A stretch of 64,000 bases of DNA from Coriobacteriaceae bacterium (GTDB taxonomy: Bacteria > Actinomycetota > Coriobacteriia > Coriobacteriales > Coriobacteriaceae), in NCBI GenBank assembly GCA_902835305.1, contig CADFMD010000004.1, positions 1-64,000 of the forward strand, written 5' to 3'. The notes beneath the pieces are model-generated. The model saw only the letters and a list, made by a program, of their open reading frames with translations. It had not been told where the DNA came from and did no database searches. How positions within the stretch are numbered: position 1 is the stretch's first letter; the number at the start of each line of letters is the position of its first letter. The position numbers and the translations under genes are program-made. Shown one piece after another: positions 8,089 to 17,124 of this stretch.

Positions 8089-9992
8089 TAGCAGCCCTCC
8101 TCTCGCGCGACCGTCTTGGATTTAGCAATGTCCGCGACGTTAGAAGGACCGTCTGAGCGACCGATCAGCAAATCTGCCAGCTCGTCGGCCAGCGACTCAA
8201 CCGTATAGAGCCCGCCGCAACGCAGCGGCACGCCCGCCTCCGCGAGCGCCAACGCCATGCGCTGAGCAGCAGGTACGCCCAAGCCGATCGACTTGAGCTC
8301 ATCGGCATGTGCAAACACCTGCGCGGGGGTTCCCTCGGCAAACACCGCACCTTCGTTCATCACGACGATGCGGTCGCAGCAGTTGGCCAGGTCATCCATA
8401 CTATGCGAAACCATGACAACGGTCAGGCCATCGCGGTGAAGCCGATCGATAAGCTCAAGGAAATCCCTGCGCGCAGCCGGATCGAGCCCCGCCATGGGTT
8501 CATCGAGCACCAGGACTTCGGGCTCCATGGCGAGCACACCGGCGAATGCCACGCGCCGTTGCTGACCGCCCGAAAGCTCGAAGGGACTCTTGTCGCCGAC
8601 CGTGGAAAGGTCGAGGCCCACGCGCGAGAGCGACGACTCGACGCGACGGTCGACTTCATCTTGCGGCAAGCCAAGGTTGTGCGGGCCAAACGCCACGTCC
8701 TGCGTCACGGTTTCGGCAAACAGCTGACGCTCGGGATATTGAAACACCACGCCGACCTTGGCCTTAACCGCGGCGGCGTCTTTCTTGTTTGACAGATCGA
8801 GCCCCAGCGCGCGAACGAATCCCTCCTGGGGGCGAATCAAACCGTTGAGATGCTGGACCAGCGTCGACTTACCCGAACCGGTATGACCTGCCAAGCCCAG
8901 GAACTCGCCGCGACGCACCGTCAGCGATACATCGCGCAGCGCCCACGGGCTGCTGGGGTCGTTTCCCCAGAGAGCCTGTTTGCTCGATTTGCCCGCAGTG
9001 ACCGAGCGCTTATGCCAGCGGCGGCGCTCGCGGGCACTCAGCGAGTAACTATGCGAGAGGTGCGAAATCTCGATGACGGGCTCCGACACGGCTGTCCCGT
9101 CGGTTGCAGAGGAGACGTTGTCGAGCACACGAGAATCGGATGCAGAAGGCCGCCCTGCGGTGTCTTCCCCACTCCGGTCGGCATATACCTGCGCAATCTC
9201 GGCGACCATATCCGCCTCGCGCACCTGCGCATGAACGGGCACGCCCTTCGCACGAAGCGCCATGCCCAAGCAGCACGACGCCGGCATATCCAGGTTGAGC
9301 TCCACGAGCCCATCTGCCCGCGTCAGAATCTCCTCGGGCGTACCGAGCATGGCAACGCGCCCCGCCCGAAACACCGCGACACGATCGGCCTCGGCGGCCT
9401 CTTCCATAAAGTGCGTAATCATCACGATGGTCATGCCGCGTTCTTGCAGCACGTGACAGGCCTTCATAAGGCCCTTGCGCCCGCGCGGATCGAGCATCGA
9501 GGACGCCTCGTCCAAAATGAGCACGCGCGGTTCCATGGCGAGCACACCGGCAAGCGCCGCACGCTGCTTTTGACCGCCCGAAAGCGCATGGGTCTCGTGG
9601 CGCTCAAAGCCCACCAGGCCCACGCCCTTCAGCGCCTCGCGTACGCGCTGCGCAATTTGCGCCGATGGCACGCCAAGGTTTTCGGGACCGAACGCAACGT
9701 CATCTTCGACAAGCGTTGCCACCAGCTGGTCGTCGGGATTCTGGAACACCATGCCTGCGGTCGAACGAATGTCGTAGACCAGCTCGGGATCGGACGCATC
9801 CATACCGTTGATACGTACCGTGCCCGCATCGGGCTGCAGCAGCGCATTCAGATGCTTGACAAACGTCGACTTGCCCGACCCATTGCCACCGAGGATGCAG
9901 AAAAACTCCCCGTCCTCGATGTTCAGATCGACACCGTCGAGTGCCGACACGGCACCGTCATAGCTAAAGGAAACGCCCCGACACTCAATCAT
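8088..9992 (-). CDS. ECF transporter double ATPase (EcfA1-EcfA2 fusion)
   Basis: A 634-residue protein with two complete ABC ATPase domains. The first has Walker A GGNGSGKST, signature LSGGQKQR and Walker B VLILDEASS; the second has GHTGSGKST, LSGGQQRR and VLVLDEPMAG. A polar Ser/Thr/Asp-rich linker of about 70-90 residues (near 270-350) joins them. In many bacteria the two ATPases are separate proteins; here one chain supplies both halves. The start overlaps the S-component stop by 4 bp and the stop overlaps ecfT. Confidence 0.93.
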   Translation of the reverse strand: MIECRGVSFSYDGAVSALDGVDLNIEDGEFFCILGGNGSGKSTFVKHLNALLQPDAGTVRINGMDASDPELVYDIRSTAGMVFQNPDDQLVATLVEDDVAFGPENLGVPSAQIAQRVREALKGVGLVGFERHETHALSGGQKQRAALAGVLAMEPRVLILDEASSMLDPRGRKGLMKACHVLQERGMTIVMITHFMEEAAEADRVAVFRAGRVAMLGTPEEILTRADGLVELNLDMPASCCLGMALRAKGVPVHAQVREADMVAEIAQVYADRSGEDTAGRPSASDSRVLDNVSSATDGTAVSEPVIEISHLSHSYSLSARERRRWHKRSVTAGKSSKQALWGNDPSSPWALRDVSLTVRRGEFLGLAGHTGSGKSTLVQHLNGLIRPQEGFVRALGLDLSNKKDAAAVKAKVGVVFQYPERQLFAETVTQDVAFGPHNLGLPQDEVDRRVESSLSRVGLDLSTVGDKSPFELSGGQQRRVAFAGVLAMEPEVLVLDEPMAGLDPAARRDFLELIDRLHRDGLTVVMVSHSMDDLANCCDRIVVMNEGAVFAEGTPAQVFAHADELKSIGLGVPAAQRMALALAEAGVPLRCGGLYTVESLADELADLLIGRSDGPSNVADIAKSKTVAREEGC

Positions 9993-10579
9993 GCGCGGCC
10001 TTTGACCTGGTCCTTTTTAGGCGTGATGAGGTTGGAGACTGCTTTATACACCGCTAGCGTCAACACCGAGTTAAGCACGGTCTTGATAAGGTTGAACGGC
10101 AGCACGGCAGGAATCATAAGCGGGGCGATCACATCGACCGAGCCATACCAGAACCATACGCCAATGGTAAGGTTTGCGACCATAGACAACGCCGTAGCGG
10201 CAATGACACCGAACACTAGGCCAATCACGGCACCCTTATAGGTATGCATCTTCTGGTACACGATAGCCGCGGGCAGAATGTAGCCCAGCGTAGCAACCAG
10301 GTTCATAAGTGCGCCGACCCAATCGCCCGTGGTAAGCGCATGGATAACAATCGCCATAGCGGCAACAGCAGTACCGGCGCCAGGACCATACGCAAAACCG
10401 CACACCATCGCCGGCACCAGCGACGGGTCATACGTCAAAAACGGCGCCGAAGGAAGGATAGGCAGCTGCACGTACATAAACAGGGCGCCCAAGGCACACA
10501 TCAGCGCCATGGTAACGAGCTGTTTGGTGCTCCACCTATTCGTGTTCTCAAAATGGATATGCTGCGACTGTTCAGACAT
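9989..10579 (-). CDS. ribU: ECF transporter S component, riboflavin-type
   Basis: Substrate-binding membrane subunit, about 196 residues with five or six hydrophobic segments. FLTYDPSLVPAMVCGFAYGP matches the RibU/HmpT-type S proteins. I set the start at ATG 10579 (MSEQSQ) after an aggtga site. The longer frame starting at 10600 lies inside the conserved 3' strand of the FMN riboswitch and is unlikely. The riboswitch makes riboflavin or FMN the probable cargo. It overlaps the ATPase gene by ATGA. Confidence 0.88.
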   Translation of the reverse strand: MSEQSQHIHFENTNRWSTKQLVTMALMCALGALFMYVQLPILPSAPFLTYDPSLVPAMVCGFAYGPGAGTAVAAMAIVIHALTTGDWVGALMNLVATLGYILPAAIVYQKMHTYKGAVIGLVFGVIAATALSMVANLTIGVWFWYGSVDVIAPLMIPAVLPFNLIKTVLNSVLTLAVYKAVSNLITPKKDQVKGRA

Positions 10580-10591
10580 AAGATCACCTGC

Positions 10592-10776
10592 CTCTTTCAT
10601 CCGGACTCTAACCGTTGGTACTGGGATCTCACCAGTTCAGCCGGTATGCGAACCAACGCACACACGGGTCGCGGACTCATCGGCACGAACGCAGGCACCT
10701 CGCCTACGCCACGGCACCCCTTTGGCACCGCCCGATTTACCGCCAGTGGGGAATTCCACCCCGCCCTGAAACAGCA
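10592..10776 (-). ncRNA. FMN riboswitch (RFN element)
   Basis: Read on the minus strand, the stretch shows the conserved blocks in order: tttcagggcggggtg, ttccccactggcggtaaat, gagtccgcgacc, ctgaactggtgagatccc, gtaccaacggttagagtccg and gatgaaag. These are the core strands of the six-way FMN aptamer. It ends about a dozen bases before the S-component start and overlaps its ribosome site region, suggesting control of translation start (inference) when FMN is plentiful. Confidence 0.96.
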
Positions 10777-10782
10777 CTTGCA

Positions 10783-10810
10783 AGTGTAGCACGAGCAGGT
10801 TTTCACGCAA
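10783..10810 (-). promoter_or_regulatory. Promoter of the riboflavin ECF operon
   Basis: On the minus strand TTGCGT (10805-10810) and TACACT (10783-10788) are separated by 16 bases, placing the RNA start at about the first base of the FMN riboswitch. This is a good sigma-70-like match by eye. Confidence 0.55.
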
Positions 10811-10882
10811 GTATGCCGAGGGTAATTTATGTCGGGGGAAACGCTCTAGAAATGCAGCCGGGACAGAGCAGCGCGACAATAA

Positions 10883-11030
10883 CGTACCCGCCCATCCCAA
10901 AGTGCTGCGCTTTTCGCGGCAAAGCCGCGAAACAGCAAAAGGGAAAAGCCACCGCAACAACCACGTTCCCCATCCATCCCAAAGTAGCGCGCCTTTCGCG
11001 CAAAGCGCGAAACAGCGAAGGGGACACGTA
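10883..11030. repeat. Two direct repeats, each with a hairpin (~81 bp period)
   Basis: catcccaaagt occurs at 10893-10903 and 10975-10985, and cgcgaaacagc follows in both at matching distance. Each copy has a small stem: ttcgcggc/gccgcgaa (10913-10931) and tttcgcgc/gcgcgaaa (10994-11012). The pair lies between the groEL hairpin and the riboflavin operon promoter. No gene is visible from 10811 to 11253. Confidence 0.75.
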
Positions 11031-11082
11031 TCCCTATCGACCACGTCCTTCTCCGCCCGCCGACCTCAAGGCCGTAAACGCA

Positions 11083-11227
11083 GGGAATCCGGGGGCGTGA
11101 CGGGGGCTTCCCTCCGGAACATTCCGCAGGACGCAAAGAGGCTCCGCAGCGCGAAGCGCGATGCGGAGCCTCTTTGCATGTCCGAGGACGTTCCGGAGGG
11201 AAGCCCCCGTCACGCCCCCGGATTCCC
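11083..11227 (-). terminator. Giant nested hairpin downstream of groEL
   Basis: A perfect 38-bp inverted repeat (11083-11120 with 11190-11227) encloses a second perfect 16-bp stem (11133-11148 with 11162-11177) around a 13-base loop. The structure starts 26 bases after the groEL stop. It can serve as a terminator, but it is far longer than needed and lacks an obvious T-run next to the outer arm. Confidence 0.75.
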
Positions 11228-11253
11228 GGTGGGAGTTCTAGACCTTGTCGGCC

Positions 11254-12891
11254 TTAGTACATACCGCCGCCCTGCTGACCAGCGGTGGCAGCAGCGATAG
11301 CGTCCTCAAGCTGAGTATTCTTGGGCACATCGGAGACGGTGGCCTCGGTGATGAGGATCAGGCTGGCGACAGAAGCAGCGTTCTGCAGGGTGACGCGGCT
11401 GACCTTGACGGGGTCGAGGACGCCCATCTCGATCATGTCGCCCCACTCGCCGTTGGCAGAGTTGAGACCCTGGCCGGCGGGCAGCTCGGCAACCTTGTCG
11501 ACCACGACAGCGCCCTCAAAGCCAGCGTTCTTGGCAATGGTAGCGACCGGAGCGGTCAGAGCCTTCTTGACGATGTCGACGCCGATCTTCTCCTCGGGGT
11601 CGTCGAGCTCAACAGCGTCGAGCGCAGGAGCAGCGTCCATGAAGGCGACGCCGCCGCCGGCGACAATGCCCTCCTCGACAGCAGCGCGAGTTGCCTGCAG
11701 GGCGTCCTCGACGCGGTGCTTGATCTCCTTGAGCTCGGACTCGGTAGCAGCGCCGACCTTGATGACGGCAACGCCACCGGAGAGCTTGGCCAGGCGCTCC
11801 TGGAGCTTCTCACGGTCGAAGTCAGAGGTGGTGTTCTCCATCTCACCCTTGATCTGAGCGATACGAGCGTCGATGGCCTCCTTGGAGCCAGCACCACCGA
11901 CGACGACGGTGTTGTCCTTGGAGATGGTGACGGACTTAGCGGTACCGAGCATATCTGCGGTGATGTCAGCGACCTTCACGCCCAGCTCGTCCAGGGCAGC
12001 CTGGCCGCCGGTGAGGACGGCGATGTCCTCGAGGATGCGCTTGCGGCGATCGCCGTAGCCCGGGGCCTTGACGGCGCAGACGTTGAGGGCGCCACGGATC
12101 TTGTTGAGGACGAGGGTCGGCAGAGCCTCGCCATCGATGTCCTCAGCGATGATGAGCAGGCCACGGCCAGCGCGCTGGACAGCCTCGAGAACAGGCATGA
12201 TGTCCTGGACGCTGGAGATCTTCTGGTCGGTGATGAGGATGTACGGATCCTTCATCACGGCCTCCATGCGGTCGTTATCCGTGACGAAGTAAGCGGAGAC
12301 GTAGCCCTTGTCGAACTGCATGCCCTCGACGGTGTCGATGGTGATGTCGAACGTCTGGGAATCCTCGACGGTGATGACGCCGTCCTTGCCCACGACCTCC
12401 ATGGCCTCGGCGATCTTCTCGCCGACCTCGGGGTCACCGGCGGAGATGGTACCGACGGAAGCAATCTGCTCCTTGGTCTCGACCGGCTTGGCCTGCTTCT
12501 TCATCTCGGCGACGGCGGCGTTGACGGCCTTGTCGATGCCGCGACGGATGGCCAGCGGGTTGGCGCCAGCGGCGACGTTGCGCAGACCGTCGTTGACGAT
12601 GGCTTGAGCGAGCAGGGTTGCGGTGGTGGTGCCGTCACCCACGGTGTCGTTGGTCTTGGTGGCGACCTCCTTCACCAGCTGAGCGCCCATGTTCTCGATG
12701 TTGTCCTCGAGCTCGATCTCCTTGGCGACAGAAACGCCGTCGTTGGTGATGGTCGGAGCACCGAACGTGCGCTGCAGCGCAACGTAGCGGCCCTTGGGGC
12801 CCATGGTGACGGTAACGGCGTCGGCCAGAGTGTTGACGCCCTTGGCAAGCTTAGCGCGGGCATCGGTGTTGAACGTAATGTTCTTTGCCAT
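11254..12891 (-). CDS. groL: Chaperonin GroEL (60 kDa)
   Basis: ATP-dependent folding chamber. 545 residues of usual length, with TMGPKGRYVAL, TNDGVSVAKEI, the nucleotide-binding VGDGTTTATLLAQ, and the family signature AAVEEGIVAGGGVAF. It ends in the flexible tail GGQQGGGMY. Cytoplasmic 14-mer that works with GroES, encoded 96 bp upstream. Start ATG at 12891 after ggagg. No frameshift or odd residues seen. Confidence 0.98.
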   Translation of the reverse strand: MAKNITFNTDARAKLAKGVNTLADAVTVTMGPKGRYVALQRTFGAPTITNDGVSVAKEIELEDNIENMGAQLVKEVATKTNDTVGDGTTTATLLAQAIVNDGLRNVAAGANPLAIRRGIDKAVNAAVAEMKKQAKPVETKEQIASVGTISAGDPEVGEKIAEAMEVVGKDGVITVEDSQTFDITIDTVEGMQFDKGYVSAYFVTDNDRMEAVMKDPYILITDQKISSVQDIMPVLEAVQRAGRGLLIIAEDIDGEALPTLVLNKIRGALNVCAVKAPGYGDRRKRILEDIAVLTGGQAALDELGVKVADITADMLGTAKSVTISKDNTVVVGGAGSKEAIDARIAQIKGEMENTTSDFDREKLQERLAKLSGGVAVIKVGAATESELKEIKHRVEDALQATRAAVEEGIVAGGGVAFMDAAPALDAVELDDPEEKIGVDIVKKALTAPVATIAKNAGFEGAVVVDKVAELPAGQGLNSANGEWGDMIEMGVLDPVKVSRVTLQNAASVASLILITEATVSDVPKNTQLEDAIAAATAGQQGGGMY

Positions 12892-12987
12892 GGTAGGTAA
12901 TCCTCCAAAAGAAATGTGACTCGCGTCGCCGCTTCCGAGTCCTATGCGGCGGGCGCGTTCAAAGACGAATCAGAGATTCTGACGAGA

Positions 12988-13281
12988 CTAGGCCTCGACG
13001 ACAGCGTAGATGTCGTCGGCGCGCATCAGCAGATACTTCTCGCCGTCGACCTTGACCTCGTTGCCACCGAACTTACCATAGATGACAACGTCACCGACCT
13101 TGACGTCCATGGGGATGCGCTCACCCTTGTCGTTGACCTTGCCGGCGCCAACGGCAACGATGGTGCCGCGCTGCGGCTTCTCCTGGGCGTTGCTAGCGAT
13201 ATACAGACCAGAAGCGGTCTTCTGCTCGGCCTCGTCGGGCTTGACCAGAACACGATCTGCAAGCGGCTTCAAAGACGACAT
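12988..13281 (-). CDS. groS: Co-chaperonin GroES (10 kDa)
   Basis: Heptameric lid of the GroEL chamber. 97 residues with PLADRVLVKPDEAEQKTASG and the mobile-loop region, ending YLLMRADDIYAVVEA. Start ATG at 13281 after an aaggagga site. First gene of the groES-groEL operon. I looked upstream for the CIRCE element (ttagcactc-N9-gagtgctaa) and did not find one, so regulation by HrcA at this site is not supported by eye. Confidence 0.97.
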   Translation of the reverse strand: MSSLKPLADRVLVKPDEAEQKTASGLYIASNAQEKPQRGTIVAVGAGKVNDKGERIPMDVKVGDVVIYGKFGGNEVKVDGEKYLLMRADDIYAVVEA

Positions 13282-13418
13282 GCTTGTCTCCTCCTTTTTG
13301 GGCCGCGTGGTTATGCCACGCGAATTAACCCTTTTTGTTTGCGTACGCGTTGAATGGTACCCACGAATGGCGGGTTATACAACACGGAGTCAAAAAATCT
13401 TATTTTTTGGCACTTAGA

Positions 13419-13629
13419 TTTTCTGAATGCCGGGGGATAACTTAGCAGTGGCTCCCGTGTGGCTCCGGAGGGGCGGGGCATAAGGTTTCCTGCTCGGGCA
13501 GTCCTGCTCGCACGAAGGCCACATTAAGTGGCCTTCGGCTCGTGCGGAACTCGCGATAAACCTTATGCCCCGCCCCTCCGGAGCCACACGGGAGCCAGGT
13601 TAACTAATTCGGGCCCGGCATTCAGAAAA
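13419..13629. repeat. Giant nested hairpin upstream of groES
   Basis: Three nested perfect stems: outer 16 bp (13419-13434 with 13614-13629), middle 39 bp (13450-13488 with 13558-13596) and inner 10 bp (13513-13522 with 13528-13537). It lies between the groES promoter region and the terminator of the amidohydrolase gene. Apart from it I see nothing in the 435-bp gap 13282-13716. Confidence 0.85.
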
Positions 13630-13670
13630 GTCAGTACAGCAAAATGGCGATGCGGATGGTGCGAACAAGA

Positions 13671-13699
13671 AAGGGGCACGTTGCTGAAACGCGCCCCTT
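13671..13699 (-). terminator. Terminator of the amidohydrolase gene
   Basis: Stem aaggggc (13671-13677) with gcccctt (13693-13699), followed on the minus strand by tttcttg. It begins 18 bases after the stop of the gene at 13717. Confidence 0.6.
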
Positions 13700-13716
13700 G
13701 TGGGTGGGGTATGGGG

Positions 13717-15354
13717 CTAGCGCTCGTAGATTAAGTTACCTGCCAGGTAGGTGGCTTGGACTTTGGTGGCTTGGAGTTCTTGGGGGTCGATGGTGAGCAG
13801 GTTTTGGTCCAGGACTACCAGGTCGGCGTATTTGCCGGGTTCTAGGCTGCCGAGGTTTTGCTCGTCGCCCGCTGCATAGGCGCTGCCCAGGGTGTAGTTG
13901 CGCAGAGCCGTTGCCGCATCGATGCGCTCGCTCGGCAACCAGCCGCCCTCGGGCCAGTGGCTTTTGGGGTCCTGGCGCGTGATGGCCGTGTAGAGCACGT
14001 TCATGCTGGTAACGGGCGTGATAGGGCTGTCAGTACCGAAGGCTTGGCGGATGCCGCGCTGCTTATAGGTTGCAAACGGCCACATGATGCGGCTGCGCTC
14101 CAAGCCCAGGTCGCGCTCCGGACCACCTGGGTCGAGCGTGATATGGCAGGGCTGGCTCGAGGCAACGACGTTAAGCTTGCGTAGACGATCGATGTCCTCG
14201 GGCAAGAGGTTCTCCAGATGCTCGAGCGTGTTATGACCGTGCTGGGGCAGGCCGTACAGGTCGGCGGCCTCCTCGAAGATATCCAGCGCGGCATGAATCG
14301 CACCGTCGCCGATGACGTGGATGCGCACGGTGTGGCCGCGCTCCGCGGCCGCCAGAACTAGCTTGCGCATGCGCTCGGCGGGAACCGTCAGACGGCCCTG
14401 GTCGCCCGGGAAGCGCAGATTGGTATAGGGCTCGGTGAGATACGCCGTGTGTTCGCTCGACACGCCGTCGAAGAACTGCTTAAAGCCCGGTGCCGAGAGC
14501 AGCACATTGTTCGCGTAACGTGCCTGCAGCTCTTCCAAGTGCGACTGGTCATCCAGCAGCGTGGGGAACAGATGGGCTCGGATGCCCAACTTGCCGGCTG
14601 CCTGCAGTTTGTCGTAGACGTCGTCGCGGATAAAATCGCAGCCCGGCATGGGCATGAGCGACATATCGCATATCGAGGTGATGCCCTGCTCGGCCATACG
14701 CCTCATTTGATCGGCGTAAGCGCTTGCGATGCGATCCTCGCCCAGCCACTCAAGGCAGCGCGGTAGCAGCTGCATGGCAGCCGCCTCGTGAGCAATGCCC
14801 GTGAGCTCGCCGTTTGCGTCCTTGTCGTAGCTGCCGCCCGCTGGTGGCTCGCTGTCGCGCGTGACGCCGAGCGCCTCGAGTGCGCGGCTGTTGAGCCAAA
14901 GCGTGTGCCCGTCACCCGAATACATAACGCAAGGACGATCGGGGAATGCCGCATCGAGCGACGCCTTGGTTGGATGCTCGGGCGGGTCCCAACGGTAATC
15001 GCGCCAGCCCTGCGTCACAACCCAAGCGTCGTCGGGCAGGTCCTGGGAAAACTCGAGCGCATGTTGCACCAGCGCCGCCTCGGACGTGCCCATATCCATG
15101 AGCATGTACGGCGAGGAACCGACCGAGGTATGGAAGAAATGCAGATGAGCGTCATGGAAACCGGGGCAGACAAACTGCTCGCCGTAGTCGATAACCAACG
15201 TGGCGGCAGGAGCGGCGGCAATCACGTCATCGGGCGCACCGACTGCGACGATACGGTCGCCTGCGATGGCAATCGCCAGCTCGCGGGCGGTATCGATGCC
15301 GTCTTGCGCGGTAAAGACGTTCTTGGAGCGGATAATCCGATCGATATGTTGCAT
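13717..15354 (-). CDS. YtcJ-like metal-dependent amidohydrolase
   Basis: Amidohydrolase-superfamily hydrolase of the amidohydrolase-3 type, 545 residues from the chosen start. The metal-binding FHDAHLHF (HxH), RIHVIGDGAIHAAL and GTDSPITPVT are in place. Composite beta-sandwich pieces are at both ends (VFTAQDG and KYADLVVLDQN). The open frame extends to 15594, but family length favours MQHIDRIIRS at 15354; ATG at 15360 is an alternative. The substrate is unknown. It is divergent from the M20 gene at 15521, with about 165 bp between. Confidence 0.85.
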   Translation of the reverse strand: MQHIDRIIRSKNVFTAQDGIDTARELAIAIAGDRIVAVGAPDDVIAAAPAATLVIDYGEQFVCPGFHDAHLHFFHTSVGSSPYMLMDMGTSEAALVQHALEFSQDLPDDAWVVTQGWRDYRWDPPEHPTKASLDAAFPDRPCVMYSGDGHTLWLNSRALEALGVTRDSEPPAGGSYDKDANGELTGIAHEAAAMQLLPRCLEWLGEDRIASAYADQMRRMAEQGITSICDMSLMPMPGCDFIRDDVYDKLQAAGKLGIRAHLFPTLLDDQSHLEELQARYANNVLLSAPGFKQFFDGVSSEHTAYLTEPYTNLRFPGDQGRLTVPAERMRKLVLAAAERGHTVRIHVIGDGAIHAALDIFEEAADLYGLPQHGHNTLEHLENLLPEDIDRLRKLNVVASSQPCHITLDPGGPERDLGLERSRIMWPFATYKQRGIRQAFGTDSPITPVTSMNVLYTAITRQDPKSHWPEGGWLPSERIDAATALRNYTLGSAYAAGDEQNLGSLEPGKYADLVVLDQNLLTIDPQELQATKVQATYLAGNLIYER

Positions 15355-15520
15355 GGGCATCCCCATCTCTGGCAGGAAATTCAACATCCCCGAGTGTACT
15401 CCCCCGTCTCGGTTACAAAATGCCAAGCGGCAAACGGCAGCTTTGCCAGGCCAAGTGGCAGGTGGCATACTGGAATGAGCCTGTACGATTTTGCAAAAAC
15501 CAGCAAGGAGCAAATCGACC

Positions 15521-16984
15521 ATGACGAAGACCAAGGCACAGCAGATTATGGCGGCGACCGAGGTGCGAGCGGCTGACGACGTCACCGCAGCCATCCAAGA
15601 TATCGCCGCCGAGTTTGAGCCCTACATCATCAAGCAGCGCCGACACTTCCATAAGCACCCGGAGCTGAGCCTTGCCGAGGAGCGCACGACCTCCGACATC
15701 GCCAACCAGCTCGACGCCATGAATATCCCCTACGAGCGTCCCCTTAAGACGGGCCTTGTGGCGACCCTTCGCGGCACCGCGCCCGACGCCTATCGCGAGG
15801 ACGGCACACCACGCCGCCGTATCCTGCTGCGTGCGGATATCGACGCCCTGCCCGTCACCGAGCAGACCGGCGAGGATTTCGCCAGCGTCAACGAGGGCTG
15901 CATGCACGCCTGCGGCCACGACTGCCACATCGCCATGATGCTCGGCACGCTGCAGATCCTGCGCCATATGACCGACGACATCCACGGCGAAGTCCGCATC
16001 GTCTTCCAGCCCAGTGAGGAAAACGGCCAGGGCGCCAAACTCATGATCGGCACGGGCGTGCTCGACGGCGTCGATGGCGCCTACGCCGCGCACATCTGGA
16101 GTGAGGTCGACGCCGGCACCGTGAGCTGCGAGCCCGGACCGCGCATGGCCAATACCGACTGGTTCCGCATCGATGTTCGCGGCACCTCATGCCACGGTGC
16201 CATGCCCCAGCGCGGCCACGACGCCGTTATGGTGGCCGCCGAGATCGTCAATGCCCTGCAGACCATCGTTTCGCGCGAGATCAGCCCCTACGAGCCGGCC
16301 GTCATTACCGTCGGCGAGCTGCACGGCGGCACCGCGCGCAACGTTATCGCCGGCACGGCCTACCTCGCCGGCACGGTGCGCACCTACGGAGATTCGACCC
16401 ACGAGGAAATGCCGGAGCTCATGCGCCGCATCGTGGAGCATACCGCGGCCGCCTTGGGCGCCGAGGCAGAGCTCACCGACTACACCATCGCCAATTATAA
16501 GGTCGAAAACGATGCCGCCTCGAGCGAGCGTTGTCGTCAGGCCGTGGTCAAGTGCCTGGGTGCAGCCGGCGAAGGCCATTATCGCGGCACACTTTCGGGC
16601 GAGGATTTTTCGGAGTACCTGCGCCGTGTACCGGGCGTGCTCGCCTTTGTAGGTACGCGCAACCCCAAGATTGGCGCCACGTACGCCCAACATTCCTGCT
16701 TCTACAAGATCGACGAGACTGTGCTGGCAAAGGGCTCCATGGTGGCCGCCCAGTATGCCATCGACTTTTTGGCCGAGCCCACGCAAGAGGAGCTCGACGG
16801 CCCCGCGATCACCGCGGTCGCCGAAACCAACCCCGACCTGGCCGCCAAGTTGCGCTCTGCCAAGGCAACGACCGCCGAGGCTCGCGACGCCATCCATGAC
16901 GCCCGCACGGCACGCCATGCCGCGATCAAGGGCATCCACGATGCACGTGCCGCCGCTCGCCGCGAGGAGAAGCGCGGCGAGTAG
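15521..16984 (+). CDS. M20-family amidohydrolase
   Basis: Zinc peptidase/deacylase of the M20D type (aminoacylase or N-acetyl-diaminopimelate deacetylase-like). RRHFHKHPELS, RADIDALPVTEQTG, HACGHDCHIAMMLG and the later ISGEDFSEY-like LSGEDFSEYLR cover the metal ligands. Start ATG at 15521 follows caaggag at 10 bases; the longer frame would need a TTG. The last 70 or so residues (after IDFLAEPTQ) form a charged Ala/Arg-rich tail with repeated HDAR segments that I do not recognise as part of the enzyme. 487 residues. Substrate not predictable. Confidence 0.88.
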   Translation: MTKTKAQQIMAATEVRAADDVTAAIQDIAAEFEPYIIKQRRHFHKHPELSLAEERTTSDIANQLDAMNIPYERPLKTGLVATLRGTAPDAYREDGTPRRRILLRADIDALPVTEQTGEDFASVNEGCMHACGHDCHIAMMLGTLQILRHMTDDIHGEVRIVFQPSEENGQGAKLMIGTGVLDGVDGAYAAHIWSEVDAGTVSCEPGPRMANTDWFRIDVRGTSCHGAMPQRGHDAVMVAAEIVNALQTIVSREISPYEPAVITVGELHGGTARNVIAGTAYLAGTVRTYGDSTHEEMPELMRRIVEHTAAALGAEAELTDYTIANYKVENDAASSERCRQAVVKCLGAAGEGHYRGTLSGEDFSEYLRRVPGVLAFVGTRNPKIGATYAQHSCFYKIDETVLAKGSMVAAQYAIDFLAEPTQEELDGPAITAVAETNPDLAAKLRSAKATTAEARDAIHDARTARHAAIKGIHDARAAARREEKRGE

Positions 16985-17029
16985 TCGATTCGCGGCCATC
17001 TCGCAGTCATAGCCACATCGCGATATCAA

Positions 17030-17065
17030 AGCGGGGGCGGACGTTTCGACACGTCCGCCCCCGCT
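17030..17065. terminator. Bidirectional terminator between convergent genes
   Basis: Perfect 15-bp stem agcgggggcggacgt (17030-17044) with acgtccgcccccgct (17051-17065) around a 6-base loop, between the M20 gene and the convergent gene at 17125. Confidence 0.8.
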
Positions 17066-17124
17066 CATTTGTCAAGCGCCATTTCTACCGTTTCTACCCC
17101 GTCCCCAAATGGCAGGCGGCAGGG

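Noticed and set aside
9989..10600. Start of the riboflavin S component at 10600
   Set aside because: That start codon lies inside the last conserved strand of the FMN riboswitch; ATG 10579 has an aggtga site.
10613..10625. Possible T-box or other riboswitch class before the ECF genes
   Set aside because: All conserved blocks match the FMN aptamer; no T-box sequence is present.
11245..12900. A 551-codon plus-strand frame covering all of groEL
   Set aside because: Antisense shadow of groEL; composition is Asp/Leu/Val/Gly-rich with no known motif.
13282..13418. CIRCE element for HrcA before groES
   Set aside because: No ttagcactc-N9-gagtgctaa or close variant on either strand.
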